Part shown: piece after piece, positions 32,615 through 40,829 of the stretch | Layout: each line of letters opens with the position of its first letter | How positions within the stretch are numbered: the first letter of the stretch is position 1 | Notes under the pieces: generated by a model | Databases searched by the model: none | What the model was told of the DNA's origin: nothing | What the model saw: the letters and a program-made list of their open reading frames with translations, nothing else | Assembly: GCF_022539255.1 (NCBI RefSeq) | Contig: NZ_JAKZBV010000001.1 | Location: forward strand, 2,232,001-2,296,000 | Source of the DNA: Sinomonas terrae | GTDB taxonomy: Bacteria > Actinomycetota > Actinomycetes > Actinomycetales > Micrococcaceae | Length of the DNA stretch: 64,000 bases | Direction of reading: 5' to 3' | Position numbers and translations under genes: made by a program

Positions 32615-33069
32615 GAGTGCGCCTTCCGGATCATCGCCGTGGCGACCAGGGCGAGGATGAGCCCGTAGACCAGGTGTCCCATGAGGGACATCATGACAGT
32701 CGCGTTCAGGGCGAACACGGGCATTCCGAGCATCATCGGCATGGCCAGGAGCGGGCCGATGATCCACAGCACGACCCCGTAGACGAGCCCGGTGATGGTG
32801 CCCTTGCCCCAGGAGCGCAGGTAGATGCTGAAGAACAGGGACAGGATCAGGCCGTAGACGACCGAGATGACCAGGTGGATCCCGAAGCCGACCCATGCGG
32901 AGTGGGAGCCGACCATGGAGGCGATGGTGGGGAGCATGCCCATCATGGCCATGAGCATCCCGAACACCAGGCCGCCGGCGAGGCCGCCGACGGCCCCGGC
33001 TGCCGCCCTGCGTCCCAGGGAGGTGTAGTCGGAGGAGGCTGCGCGGAAGATGGGGTGCGATGCGGACAT
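32611..33069 (-). CDS. Four-helix membrane protein, first gene of the Crp/radical SAM operon
   Basis: The 152-aa protein has about four hydrophobic helices (AGAVGGLAGGLVFGMLMAMM, HLVISVVYGLILSLFF, GLVYGVVLWIIGPLLAMPMM, HLVYGLILALVATAMI) that are rich in Met and Gly. Met-rich helices may favour soft metals, but there is no recognised transporter signature. The ATG at 33069 is about 40 bp after the predicted start of transcription. It is the first of seven genes that overlap or nearly abut. Confidence 0.75.
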   Translation of the reverse strand: MSASHPIFRAASSDYTSLGRRAAAGAVGGLAGGLVFGMLMAMMGMLPTIASMVGSHSAWVGFGIHLVISVVYGLILSLFFSIYLRSWGKGTITGLVYGVVLWIIGPLLAMPMMLGMPVFALNATVMMSLMGHLVYGLILALVATAMIRKAHS

Positions 33070-33108
33070 TGTGTGGGCCGCCTTTCCGTTGGCTTGATTC
33101 GTTCTGAC

Positions 33109-33163
33109 AGTGCCGACGCTACGCACCCGGGGGCGGGGCGTTCTGTGAACGAGTGCACACAGC
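33109..33163 (-). promoter_or_regulatory. Crp-type site and promoter of the radical SAM operon
   Basis: Read on the minus strand, TGTG-N8-CACA (33144-33159) is followed by CACAGAACGC, a C/G-rich spacer and GTAGCGT, with TAGCGT at 33116-33121. The same arrangement occurs at 22403-22449. The centre of the palindrome is 42 or 43 bp from the expected start. This suggests that the Crp-family protein of the operon activates its own transcription. Confidence 0.6.
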
Positions 33164-33428
33164 GGACAGAGATCATCGGGTCCGGGCGATGGCCCGCCGC
33201 AGGGCGAGGAGAAGGCGGGCCGCTGCCCGCGCGGGCGGGGCGTCGAGGCCGGCCAGGCGGGCCTGGATCGCCGCTGACCAGAGGCCGTCGCTGTGTGTGG
33301 GGTAGGCGTGCACGGCCCCCGCCACGTGCTGGGCCTTCAGGCCCGCGTGCACGGCCAGGGAAAGCTCGCCGAGGGTTGATCCGCACCGGGTTTGATGGAG
33401 AGATCGATGACCCGGAAGGATTTCTCTC

Positions 33429-33746
33429 ATGTCAGCACCGCGGAAGTACCCGGCCGAACTGAAGGAGCGCGCGACGCGCATGGCCTTGGAGGCCCGCGCC
33501 GATCCCGCGACCAGGGTCGGGGCGTACAAGCGGATCGGGGAACAGCTGGGGATCCATCCCGAGGCGCTGCGGACGTGGGTGCGCGAGACGGAGGTCGACG
33601 AGGGGCTGCGACCGGGGACGACCAGCACTGACGCTGCCCGGATCGCCGAGCTCGAGCGGGAGAACCGCGAGCTGCGCCGGGCGAACACGATCCTGAAGCA
33701 GGCCTCGGCTTTCTTCGCGGCGGAGCTCGACCGCCCGTCGAGGTGA
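33429..33746 (+). CDS. IS3-family transposase OrfA
   Basis: The 105-aa protein has the HTH_Tnp_1 domain of IS3 OrfA (KYPAELKERATRMALEA, IGEQLGIHPEALRTWV) and a C-terminal leucine-zipper-like helix (IAELERENRELRRANTILKQ) used for oligomerisation. It binds the inverted repeats. Its stop lies within the start of orfB, where a -1 frameshift would normally produce the OrfAB transposase. Confidence 0.92.
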   Translation: MSAPRKYPAELKERATRMALEARADPATRVGAYKRIGEQLGIHPEALRTWVRETEVDEGLRPGTTSTDAARIAELERENRELRRANTILKQASAFFAAELDRPSR

Positions 33747-34648
33747 TGTGCGCCTTCGTCGAGGAGCACCGCGACGAGCACGGGGTCGAGCCGATCTGCC
33801 GCGTCCTGCAGATCGCCCCGAGCACCTACTACGCCCACCGCACCCGCCAGCCCTCCGCGAGGGCGCTGAGGGATGCCGGGCTGGCCGAGAAGATCCGCAC
33901 CGTGCATGAGGAGAACTACGGCGTCTACGGGGTCCGCAAGGTCCATGCTGCCCTGAACCGTGAGGGCATCCCGGTGGCGCGCTGCACCGTCGAGCGGCTC
34001 ATGCGCGCCGAGGGCCTGCGCGGGATCAGCCGCGCCAAGGGCCCGCGCACGACACGTCCGGCCCCCGAGACGGCCCGCCCCGCCGACCTGGTCGAGCGCC
34101 GGTTCACCGCGGAGGCGCCGAACCGGCTCTGGGTCGCGGACATAACGTATGTGCGCACCTTCGCCGGCTGGGTCTACGCGGCGTTCGTCCTGGACGTCTT
34201 CGCCCGCCGGATCGTGGGCTGGCAGGTCTCCACCAGCCTCTACACCGAACTAGCCCTCGACGCCCTGCAGATGGGCATCTGGGCCCGCACCAGGGACGGG
34301 GCCGACCTGGCCGGTCTGGTCCACCACTCCGACCGCGGGGTCCAGTACCGGGCCATCCGCTACACCGAGCGCCTCGCCGAGGCCGACGCGGTCGCCTCCG
34401 TCGGCTCGCGTGGGGACAGCTACGACAATGCCATGGCCGAGGCCCTGAACTCCCTGTTCAAGGCCGAGCTGGTCCGCAACAGAGGCCCCTGGCGCGACAT
34501 CAACCACCTCGAGATCGCCGTGGCCGAATGGGTCGACTGGTACAACCACCGGCGCCTCCACGGCGAGCTCGGCCACGTCCCCCCCGCCGAATACGAAGCG
34601 GCCCATGCCGCACCAGCCCAACAGCCAGAACCCACGAAAACCAACTAA
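33743..34648 (+). CDS. IS3-family transposase OrfB (DDE integrase domain)
   Basis: The 301-aa protein has the HTH_21 segment (YGVYGVRKVHAALNREG) and an rve integrase core. The catalytic residues are the Asp in WVADITYV, the Asp in HHSDRGVQYRA and the Glu in DNAMAEALNSLFKAE. In IS3 elements it is made as a fusion with OrfA by programmed frameshifting. No disruption is visible. Confidence 0.94.
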   Translation: MMCAFVEEHRDEHGVEPICRVLQIAPSTYYAHRTRQPSARALRDAGLAEKIRTVHEENYGVYGVRKVHAALNREGIPVARCTVERLMRAEGLRGISRAKGPRTTRPAPETARPADLVERRFTAEAPNRLWVADITYVRTFAGWVYAAFVLDVFARRIVGWQVSTSLYTELALDALQMGIWARTRDGADLAGLVHHSDRGVQYRAIRYTERLAEADAVASVGSRGDSYDNAMAEALNSLFKAELVRNRGPWRDINHLEIAVAEWVDWYNHRRLHGELGHVPPAEYEAAHAAPAQQPEPTKTN

Positions 34649-35916
34649 AAAGTACTCCATCAAACACGGGGCTTGACAGGTCTCCCCGGCGCGCGGGCCC
34701 ACGATCGTTCCCCCGAGGATGCGTCCCGAGCGGTCCAGGGCGATCCGGGTGAACCCCCTCGGGTCGGCGTCGGCGACAGCGCGGTCCACGCGGGTGTGCG
34801 GGACCGTCAGGGTGCGCGGAGCACCTGCCGCTGTGGGCTGGCCGACTGCGGCGACCTCGGGGGCGGTGAATGCCACCCTCGGCTCGGGGATGGACCCGGC
34901 CTTCCGGCGGGTGCCCAGGACGGCGTTGGCCGCCGCGGCTGCCGCGTGCACCCCTGCCGTGTGCGTGTGCCGGCTCCTGGCGGTGACGTCTCCGGCCGCC
35001 CACACCCGGGGGTTGGTGGTCCGCAGTGTCTCGTCGGTGACCGCGTGGCCGCGCCCGTCGAGGCGGATCCCGGCCTCGACGAGCCCGATCCCGTGGGTCC
35101 GCGGGGCCTTCCCGGTCGCGGCGAGGAGATGTGTGTAGGGCACCTTGGTGCCTCCCGCGGTGCGCAGCGCCCAGCCTGCCCCGTCCTGGGAGACGGCGAC
35201 GGCGCGGTCTCCGGCGAGCACCCGCACGCCGTCCGCTTCGAGGGCGTCCCGCACGAGGGCGGAGGCGTCCGGGTCCTCCCCCGGCAGCAGCCGGGGTGCC
35301 GAGGCGACGACCGTGACCTCGGACCCGAGGCGGGCGAAGGCCTGGGCGAGCTCGCAGCCCACGGGGCCGCCGCCGACCACCGCGAGGCGCTCCGGGAGCC
35401 CGGCAAGGGACCAGAGCGTCTCGCTCGTGAGGGCTCCGCAAGGGCCCAGACCCTCGAGGGAGGGGAGGGCGGGTGCTGCGCCGGTGGCCAGCAGGACCGT
35501 CAGGGAGGGCAGCCGCCGCCCCTCGAGGCAGACGGTCCCGTCCGGGTCCAGGACGGCGAGTCCGTGCAGGACGCGCACGCCCGCCTCCTCGAGGGCCTCG
35601 GGCGAATCGTGTGGCTCGATCGCGGCGATGGCGGCCCTCGCCCTTGCCATCGCGACGTCGAAGCCGAGCCCGTCGCGGGCTGCGGCGATGAGGGCCTTGG
35701 ACGGCACGCACCCCGTGTAGAGGCACTCCCCGCCGGTCCTGGCCGCCTCCACCAGCGCCACCCTGGCACCGAGCCGGGCTGCGGTCTGAGCCCCGATCAG
35801 CCCCGCGGTCCCGCCGCCGACCACCACCAGGTCGAATCCCGCCATCAGTGCCGTCCCTTCATGCTCTCGCGATCCGTGCCCTGCCCCACCATGGCACGGG
35901 CGTGCAACGATGGCCT

Positions 35917-36570
35917 GTGACCGCCGCGGACCGCTACCAGTCCTTCGCCCGCCTGTACGACGTTCTCGCCGGCGAGCCCGTCTACCGGACTGGCCGCCTG
36001 CGCGGCATCGCCGGACTGCGCCTGCGCCCCGGCCAGGCCGTGGTCGACGCCGGCTGCGGGACCGGGCTGAACTTCGCCCACCTCGAGGCGGCCCTGGGCC
36101 CGGGCGGGCGCATCGTCGGCATCGACGCCAGCTGCGCGATGCTCGACCAGGCACGCAAGCGGATCCGGCGCGCGGGCTGGGCGAACATCGACCTCGTCCA
36201 CGCAGACCTCACCGCCATCGCCCCGACCAACCTCGCCGACCTCGTCCACGAGGCCGCCCCGCAGGTCGACGCAGTGCTGGCCACCTACTCCCTCTCCGTG
36301 ACGGGGGACGCCGCGGCCGCATGGGAGCGGATCCTGGCACTGTGCGCGCCCGGCACCAGGGTCGCCGTCGTGGACATGCAGCTGCCCACCGGGCCGGCCG
36401 CGGCCCTCGCACCCATCGCGGCCCTGGCCTGCCGCCTCGGCGGCTCCGATCCCTCCGCACACCCCTGGACCCTCCTCGAACACGACACCCCGGACACGGA
36501 GGCCTCCTCCCTGCGCGGAGGCCACATCCAGATCCGGGCGGGAACCCCCAGCCGGTCACCCCAGCCCTGA
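35917..36570 (+). CDS. Class I SAM-dependent methyltransferase
   Basis: The protein (217 aa from GTG 35917) has the SAM-binding motif VVDAGCGTGLNFAHLEAAL, the acidic motif IVGIDASCAMLDQARKR and a later VDAVLATYSLS. It resembles the small-molecule methyltransferases of the UbiE/phosphatidylethanolamine N-methyltransferase type. An in-frame ATG at 35848 lies in the divergent promoter region next to the split reductase gene, so I prefer the GTG, though its ribosome binding site is weak. The substrate is unknown. Confidence 0.75.
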   Translation: MTAADRYQSFARLYDVLAGEPVYRTGRLRGIAGLRLRPGQAVVDAGCGTGLNFAHLEAALGPGGRIVGIDASCAMLDQARKRIRRAGWANIDLVHADLTAIAPTNLADLVHEAAPQVDAVLATYSLSVTGDAAAAWERILALCAPGTRVAVVDMQLPTGPAAALAPIAALACRLGGSDPSAHPWTLLEHDTPDTEASSLRGGHIQIRAGTPSRSPQP

Positions 36571-36614
36571 GCCGCCCAGCATCCGGCATCAGCGCACCAC
36601 GGGCAAGGATCCTG

Positions 36615-36661
36615 TCTCTGCAATGCAGGACACAGACCACCCGCGCACGTTCAAGTACGGT
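36615..36661 (+). promoter_or_regulatory. Degenerate Crp-type site upstream of the second DUF427 gene
   Basis: CTCTGCA-N8-CACAGA (36616-36636) keeps the right half of the palindrome found at 22403 exactly and part of the left half. A -10-like TACGGT is at 36656-36661. The site would be centred at -41.5, as at 22414. This is weaker evidence than the two palindromes with both half-sites. Confidence 0.35.
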
Positions 36662-36703
36662 CGCCGGGGAACAGAGCGCCGGCAGAGGAGAAGGAGCGAG
36701 ACG

Positions 36704-37081
36704 ATGAGCACCACCAACCGGACGTACCAGGCGGTCTGGAACGGGAAAGTGCTGGCCGAATCCGACCGCACGGTCCAAGTCGAAGGGAACCAGTACTTCC
36801 CGCCCGAGTCGATCAACGCCGAGTACCTCCGCCCCAGCACCCACACCACCGTCTGCCCCTGGAAGGGCACCGCGAGCTACTACACCATCGAGGCCGACGG
36901 GCGGAGGAACCGCGACGCCGCCTGGTACTACCCCTCTCCGAGCCCGGCGGCCCGGCAGATCAAGGACCACGTCGCCTTCTGGAAGGGCGTGCGCGTCATC
37001 GAAGCAGGGACGCGCCAGCCCGAGAAGGCGGCCTCTGGCAGCGGCCTCCTCTCCCGGCTGTTCGGCCACGGCGAGGACTGA
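36704..37081 (+). CDS. DUF427-domain protein (second copy)
   Basis: The 125-aa protein shows the DUF427 pattern: AVWNGKVLAESDRTVQVEGN, QYFPPESIN, TVCPWKGTASYYTI and AAWYYPSPSPAARQIKDHVA. A short basic tail (GLLSRLFGHG) follows. The ATG at 36704 has GAGGAGAAGGAG upstream. It lies 48 bp before the flavin reductase gene, and the two are probably one operon. Confidence 0.9.
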   Translation: MSTTNRTYQAVWNGKVLAESDRTVQVEGNQYFPPESINAEYLRPSTHTTVCPWKGTASYYTIEADGRRNRDAAWYYPSPSPAARQIKDHVAFWKGVRVIEAGTRQPEKAASGSGLLSRLFGHGED

Positions 37082-37128
37082 GGCGGGGCGGGGAAATGAC
37101 AGTTGAAGGCACGAGGGAGGAACTGAGC

Positions 37129-38484
37129 ATGGCAGAGCAGGCAGACGTCATCGTCATCGGCATGGGACCCGGCGGGGAAGCCGCCGCGGCCCGACTGGCC
37201 CGGTCCGGGGCCTCCGTGGTCGGGATCGAGAAGAACCTGGTCGGAGGAGAATGCCCCTACTACGGGTGCATCCCATCGAAGATGATGATCCGCGCGGCCG
37301 ACTCCCTCGCCGAGGCCCGCCGGGTCCCGGAGCTGGCCGGGACGTCCCAGGCAGTCCCCGACTTCGCCACCGTCGCCCAGCGCATCCGCGACGAGGCCAC
37401 CGACGACTGGGACGACACCGTCGCCGTCGAGCGCTTCGAGAAGGCCGGCGGACGCTTCGTCCGAGGCACTGCACGGATCACCGGCCCGAAGACGGTCAGC
37501 GTCGACGGGCAGGACTTCGAAGCCTCCCGGGCGATCCTGCTCAACACCGGCACCGACCCCGCCGTCCCACCCATCCCCGGCCTGGCCGGCACCCCGTACT
37601 GGACCAACCGCGAGGTCATCGCCGCCAAGGACGCCCCCGAATCCCTGATCGTCCTGGGCGGTGGGCCCATCGGCCTCGAACTCGCCCAGGCCTTCGCGCG
37701 CTTCGGCACCCGCATCGAGGTCCTCGAAGCCCTCGACACCCTCCTTCCCCTCGAGGAGCCCGAAGCCAGCCGGCTCGTCGAAGACGTGCTCCCCGCCGAA
37801 GGTATCGGCATCCACACCGGAACCCGGGCCGAATCCATCGAGCACGACGGGACCGCGTTCACCGTCCGGGCCGGCGGCCGGACGTACACCGCCGAGCGGC
37901 TCCTCGTCGCCACGGGCCGCAGGGTCGACTTCGATGCCCTAGGGCTCGCCTCCATCGGGGTCGACACCGGCGCCCGCTCCGTCCCCACGGACGAGCACCT
38001 GCGCATCATCGACGGCGTCTACGCCATCGGCGACATCACCGGGCATGGCGCCTTCACCCACGTCTCCATGTACCAGGCCGGGATCGCCGCCAGCCACATC
38101 CTGGGCGAGGAGACCGCCGGGGCGGAATACCATGCCGTGCCCCGGGTGACCTTCACCGACCCGGAGGTCGGCGCCGTCGGCCTCACCGAACGTCAGGCGC
38201 GCGAGAAGGACCTCGAAGTCGCGACAGCGACCGCCCAGATCCCCTCCTCCGCCCGGGGGTGGATCCATAAGGCTGGCAACCAGGGCCTGATCAAGCTCGT
38301 CGCCGATGCGGAGCGCGGCATCCTCGTCGGCGCGACTTCCGCCGGCCCCACCGGCGGAGAGGTCCTGTCCATGCTCACCCTCGCCGTCCACGAACGCACC
38401 CCGATCCGGCGGCTGCGGGAGATGATCTACGCCTACCCCACCTTCCACAGGGCGGTCGAAGACGCCCTCGGGAGGCTGCCATGA
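37129..38484 (+). CDS. FAD-dependent pyridine nucleotide-disulfide oxidoreductase
   Basis: The 451-aa protein has an FAD motif (VIVIGMGPGGEAAAARLARS), the redox-active pair in GGECPYYGCIPSKMM, the NAD(P) motif VLGGGPIGLELAQAFARFG, a second FAD motif (VYAIGDITGHGAFTH) and the interface domain with AYPTFHRAVEDAL. The Tyr-Tyr between the cysteines and the lack of a C-terminal Cys pair argue against MerA. The dimer-interface His-Glu pair of classic disulfide reductases is altered (YPTFHRAVED). It is the intact paralogue of the IS3-split gene and may replace it. The ATG at 37129 follows GGGAGG. Confidence 0.9.
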   Translation: MAEQADVIVIGMGPGGEAAAARLARSGASVVGIEKNLVGGECPYYGCIPSKMMIRAADSLAEARRVPELAGTSQAVPDFATVAQRIRDEATDDWDDTVAVERFEKAGGRFVRGTARITGPKTVSVDGQDFEASRAILLNTGTDPAVPPIPGLAGTPYWTNREVIAAKDAPESLIVLGGGPIGLELAQAFARFGTRIEVLEALDTLLPLEEPEASRLVEDVLPAEGIGIHTGTRAESIEHDGTAFTVRAGGRTYTAERLLVATGRRVDFDALGLASIGVDTGARSVPTDEHLRIIDGVYAIGDITGHGAFTHVSMYQAGIAASHILGEETAGAEYHAVPRVTFTDPEVGAVGLTERQAREKDLEVATATAQIPSSARGWIHKAGNQGLIKLVADAERGILVGATSAGPTGGEVLSMLTLAVHERTPIRRLREMIYAYPTFHRAVEDALGRLP

Positions 38485-38539
38485 TGAGCCACCAACAAGC
38501 CCGGCCAGCAGGACCGGCTGAGAACACCCGGGTTCCCCG

Positions 38540-39436
38540 ATGATGTCCATGTCGGTTCCCACGTACATCCCGTCGCCGAACGTCAACGCGGTCAAGATCG
38601 GCCCGCTCTCGATCCACTTCTATGCGCTGTGCATCCTCGCGGGCATCGCCGTGGCGCTCTGGCTCACGAGCCGCCGCTGGGTGAACCGCGGAGGCAGACC
38701 GGGCCAGGTCCTCGACATCGCGCTCTGGGCGGTGCCGTTCGGCATCGTCGGCGGGCGCATCTACCACGTCATCACCGACCCCGAGATCTACTTCCTGCCC
38801 GGCAGGAACCCGTGGAACGCGTTCGCCATCTGGGACGGCGGCCTCGGGATCTGGGGCGCCATCGCCCTCGGCGGCCTGGGGGCTTGGATCGGCTGCCGGC
38901 GAGCCAAGGCGAGCCTTCCCGCCTTCGCCGACGCGCTCGCCCCGGGACTCCTGTTCGCCCAGGCGCTCGGGCGCCTCGGCAACTGGTTCAACAATGAGCT
39001 CTACGGGGACCCGACCACGCTGCCCTGGGGCCTCCAGATCCATCAGATGGACCCAGCCACCGGCGCCGCCGCCCTGGGCTCGGACGGAACCCCGATCGTC
39101 CTCGGCTACTTCCAGCCCACGTTCCTCTACGAAGCCGTGTGGTGCACGCTCGGCGGATTCGCGATCATCTTCGCGTCCCGCCGGTTCCGCCTGCCGCGCG
39201 GGGCCGAGTTCTCGCTCTACGTCATGCTGTACACGGCTGGCCGCTTCGTCATCGAGCTCATGCGCTCGGACTACGCCAATCTGATCCTCGGGCTGCGGGT
39301 CAACACCTGGGTCGCCGGGCTCGTCTTCCTCGGCGGCGCGGCATTCGCCCGAGTGATGCTCAGGTCGCGGACGGCGCCGCGGGCCGAGACCGACGTGGCC
39401 GCGCAACCCGAGGAGCAGGGGGCTGGCCTTGCCTAG
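38540..39436 (+). CDS. lgt: Prolipoprotein diacylglyceryl transferase Lgt (element-borne copy)
   Basis: Lgt transfers diacylglycerol to the lipobox cysteine of prolipoproteins in the membrane. The 298-aa protein has seven hydrophobic segments and Lgt landmarks: IHFYALCILAGIAVALWL, GIVGGRIYHVI, FAIWDGGLGIWGA, ALGRLGNWFNNELYG (signature motif) and YFQPTFLYEAVW. Actinobacteria need one chromosomal lgt, so this one is probably an extra copy. It might serve the OpuAC-type lipoprotein of the same element. It lies 55 bp after the flavin reductase gene. Confidence 0.93.
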   Translation: MMSMSVPTYIPSPNVNAVKIGPLSIHFYALCILAGIAVALWLTSRRWVNRGGRPGQVLDIALWAVPFGIVGGRIYHVITDPEIYFLPGRNPWNAFAIWDGGLGIWGAIALGGLGAWIGCRRAKASLPAFADALAPGLLFAQALGRLGNWFNNELYGDPTTLPWGLQIHQMDPATGAAALGSDGTPIVLGYFQPTFLYEAVWCTLGGFAIIFASRRFRLPRGAEFSLYVMLYTAGRFVIELMRSDYANLILGLRVNTWVAGLVFLGGAAFARVMLRSRTAPRAETDVAAQPEEQGAGLA

Positions 39437-39522
39437 GGCCACCGCCCGAAGCCGGACGCAGACCCCATCCCACATGAGACGGGACGGACAGGAACCACCG
39501 ACAGCGGAAAGGACCACCGGCC

Positions 39523-40311
39523 ATGGCCGTTCAGATGCAGGAAGAGATGCGCAGGCTCCAGGGGCAGCTGCGCTACGAGCCGACGGCGAAGCGTATCCGC
39601 GCTGAGGCAGCGGGCCGAACCCTGGTCGACTCCCGCCGGGCAATCCTGGTCTGGGAAGCCCACCGGGTCATCCCTGGCTACGCTGTGCCCGAAGAGGACA
39701 TTGCGGCCGAGGCGGCACCTGCCGCCGGCGCGGGGCCTGTCTCGGCATTCGGCCGGAGCCACGGCCCCGGGCAGGAACTGACCCTGTGGGGCTCCGGATT
39801 CGCCCTGCCTGCCGCCGCGTTCAGGCCCGACGACCCGGACCTCTCCCAGTTCCTGCTGCTGGATTTCGGGGCCTTCGACCGGTGGAGGGAAGACGGGCAG
39901 GACATCGAGGGCCACCCGCGCGACCCCTTCCACCGCGTCGACGCCCGACCGGGCTCCCAACGGGTTCGAGTCGAGTTCAACGGCATGGTCCTCGCCGAGA
40001 GCACCAGCCCGGTGCTGGTCTACGAGACAATGCTCCCCGTGCGGACCTACCTTGCGCGAAGCGACGTGGACTTCGCTCTCCTGGAGCCGTCTGAGCGCAC
40101 CAGCCTCTGCCCGTACAAGGGACGCGCGTCCTACTGGTCCGTCCGCGGCGCCGACCCCCGGGGTCGGAACATCGCCTGGAGCTACGAGCAGACACTGCCC
40201 GACGCGGGACACCTCAAGGACCTGATCGCCTTCTACAACGAGCGCGCCGAGATCCGCTCCGAGGACGCGACGAGCCCAGAACAGGCCCCGGCCCGCAATA
40301 CCGTTGCCTGA
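39523..40311 (+). CDS. Long DUF427-domain protein (third copy, two-domain)
   Basis: The 262-aa protein has two related halves. The N-terminal half carries RIRAEAAGRTLVDSRRAILV, WEAHRVIPGYAVPEED and a later FAFD-like segment. The C-terminal half has VEFNGMVLAESTSPVLVYE, TSLCPYKGRASYWSV and NIAWSYEQTLPDAGHLKDLI, the DUF427 core. Such two-domain proteins occur in actinobacteria, function unknown. The start has AGCGGAAAGGA upstream. It is the last intact gene before a rearranged region. Confidence 0.88.
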   Translation: MAVQMQEEMRRLQGQLRYEPTAKRIRAEAAGRTLVDSRRAILVWEAHRVIPGYAVPEEDIAAEAAPAAGAGPVSAFGRSHGPGQELTLWGSGFALPAAAFRPDDPDLSQFLLLDFGAFDRWREDGQDIEGHPRDPFHRVDARPGSQRVRVEFNGMVLAESTSPVLVYETMLPVRTYLARSDVDFALLEPSERTSLCPYKGRASYWSVRGADPRGRNIAWSYEQTLPDAGHLKDLIAFYNERAEIRSEDATSPEQAPARNTVA

Positions 40312-40339
40312 GCACCCACCCGCAGCGCCCGGCCGCCCC

Positions 40340-40640
40340 GCCATCGGCGGGGAGGTCACGGCTCCTTCCAGCCGCTCCGCCACCAACCGGCTCCTCCAAG
40401 GACTCAAAGACGAAGGCTGGGGCCCTGCCGCATGGGTGCGCTTCCTGGGCAGGGCCGCCCTGCGCTCCGGCCGGGAAGCAATCAACCATTCCCCGGCCCT
40501 GGCCGAGGCAACGATCCTGCACACCGCATTCGGCGCTTTCCGCCCCTCCGCGCGGCAGGCACTGGGTCGCCGCAAGCTGGCTCCTGTCCGTCACCCACCT
40601 CGGCATGCTCGAAGAACGCAGCAGCCTAGGAGTCGCGGGT
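40340..40640 (+). pseudogene. Truncated, frameshifted gene, possibly a CDP-alcohol phosphatidyltransferase
   Basis: One frame reads NRLLQGLKDEGWGPAAWVRF and ATILHTAFGAFRPSARQ. A second frame then continues ASWLLSVTHLGMLEERSSLG and stops being recognisable at about 40640. The WLLSVTHLGML stretch resembles the start of the membrane region in actinobacterial CDP-alcohol phosphatidyltransferases, but this is from memory of the pattern only. The gene has lost its remainder at the point where the truncated GH15 gene on the other strand also ends, so a deletion or recombination joined them. Confidence 0.4.
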
Positions 40641-40829
40641 TGTGCGCAACGTCTCGCGATCGGGACGGATGGACCAGAACCCTGCCCCGGCCCCAAGCAG
40701 TCGGCCGAAGACGGCGGGGCTGTCGAAATGGGGGAAGCACAGCCAGTCAATGGATCCGTCCGAGCTGACCAGGGCAGCGGACCGGCAGTCCGAGATCAGG
40801 GCGTAATCCGAGATGGGGCAAGGTTCCAT
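40626..40829 (-). pseudogene. 5' fragment of a GH15 glucoamylase/trehalase-like gene
   Basis: The fragment starts ISDYALISDCRSAALVSSDG and continues SIDWLCFPHFDSPAVFG, the standard N-terminus of bacterial GH15 proteins, which are normally around 600 aa. Only about 60 codons remain before the frame is lost. Its start codon and ribosome binding site lie in the first unit of a 94-bp tandem repeat. Confidence 0.75.

Larger units (their letters stand above)
33377..34678 (+). mobile_element. IS3-family insertion sequence, 1302 bp
   Basis: The ends are imperfect inverted repeats. The left begins TGATCCGCACCGGGTTTGAT and the right, read inwards, begins TGTCAAGCCCCGTGTTTGAT, both continuing GGAG. A 3-bp target duplication, GGT, flanks it (33374-33376 and 34679-34681). 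It encodes orfA and orfB with a 4-bp overlap. All parts look intact, so the element may still be active. Confidence 0.92.
33173..35845 (-). pseudogene. FAD-dependent pyridine nucleotide-disulfide oxidoreductase, split by IS3
   Basis: The start (MAGFDLVVVGGGTAGLIGAQ, ATG 35845), redox pair (GGECLYTGCVPSKAL) and NAD(P) motif (VVGGGPVGCELAQAFARLG) lie right of the IS. The C-terminal interface domain (HAYPTHSDGLWSAAI to the stop at 33173) lies left of it. Removing the IS and one GGT repeat joins GPRAGET to LGELSLAVHAGL in frame and restores a 455-aa protein. The break is between the dimer-interface strands, so neither part should work. The intact gene resembles mercuric or mycothione reductases but without the C-terminal Cys pair of MerA. 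Confidence 0.9.
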
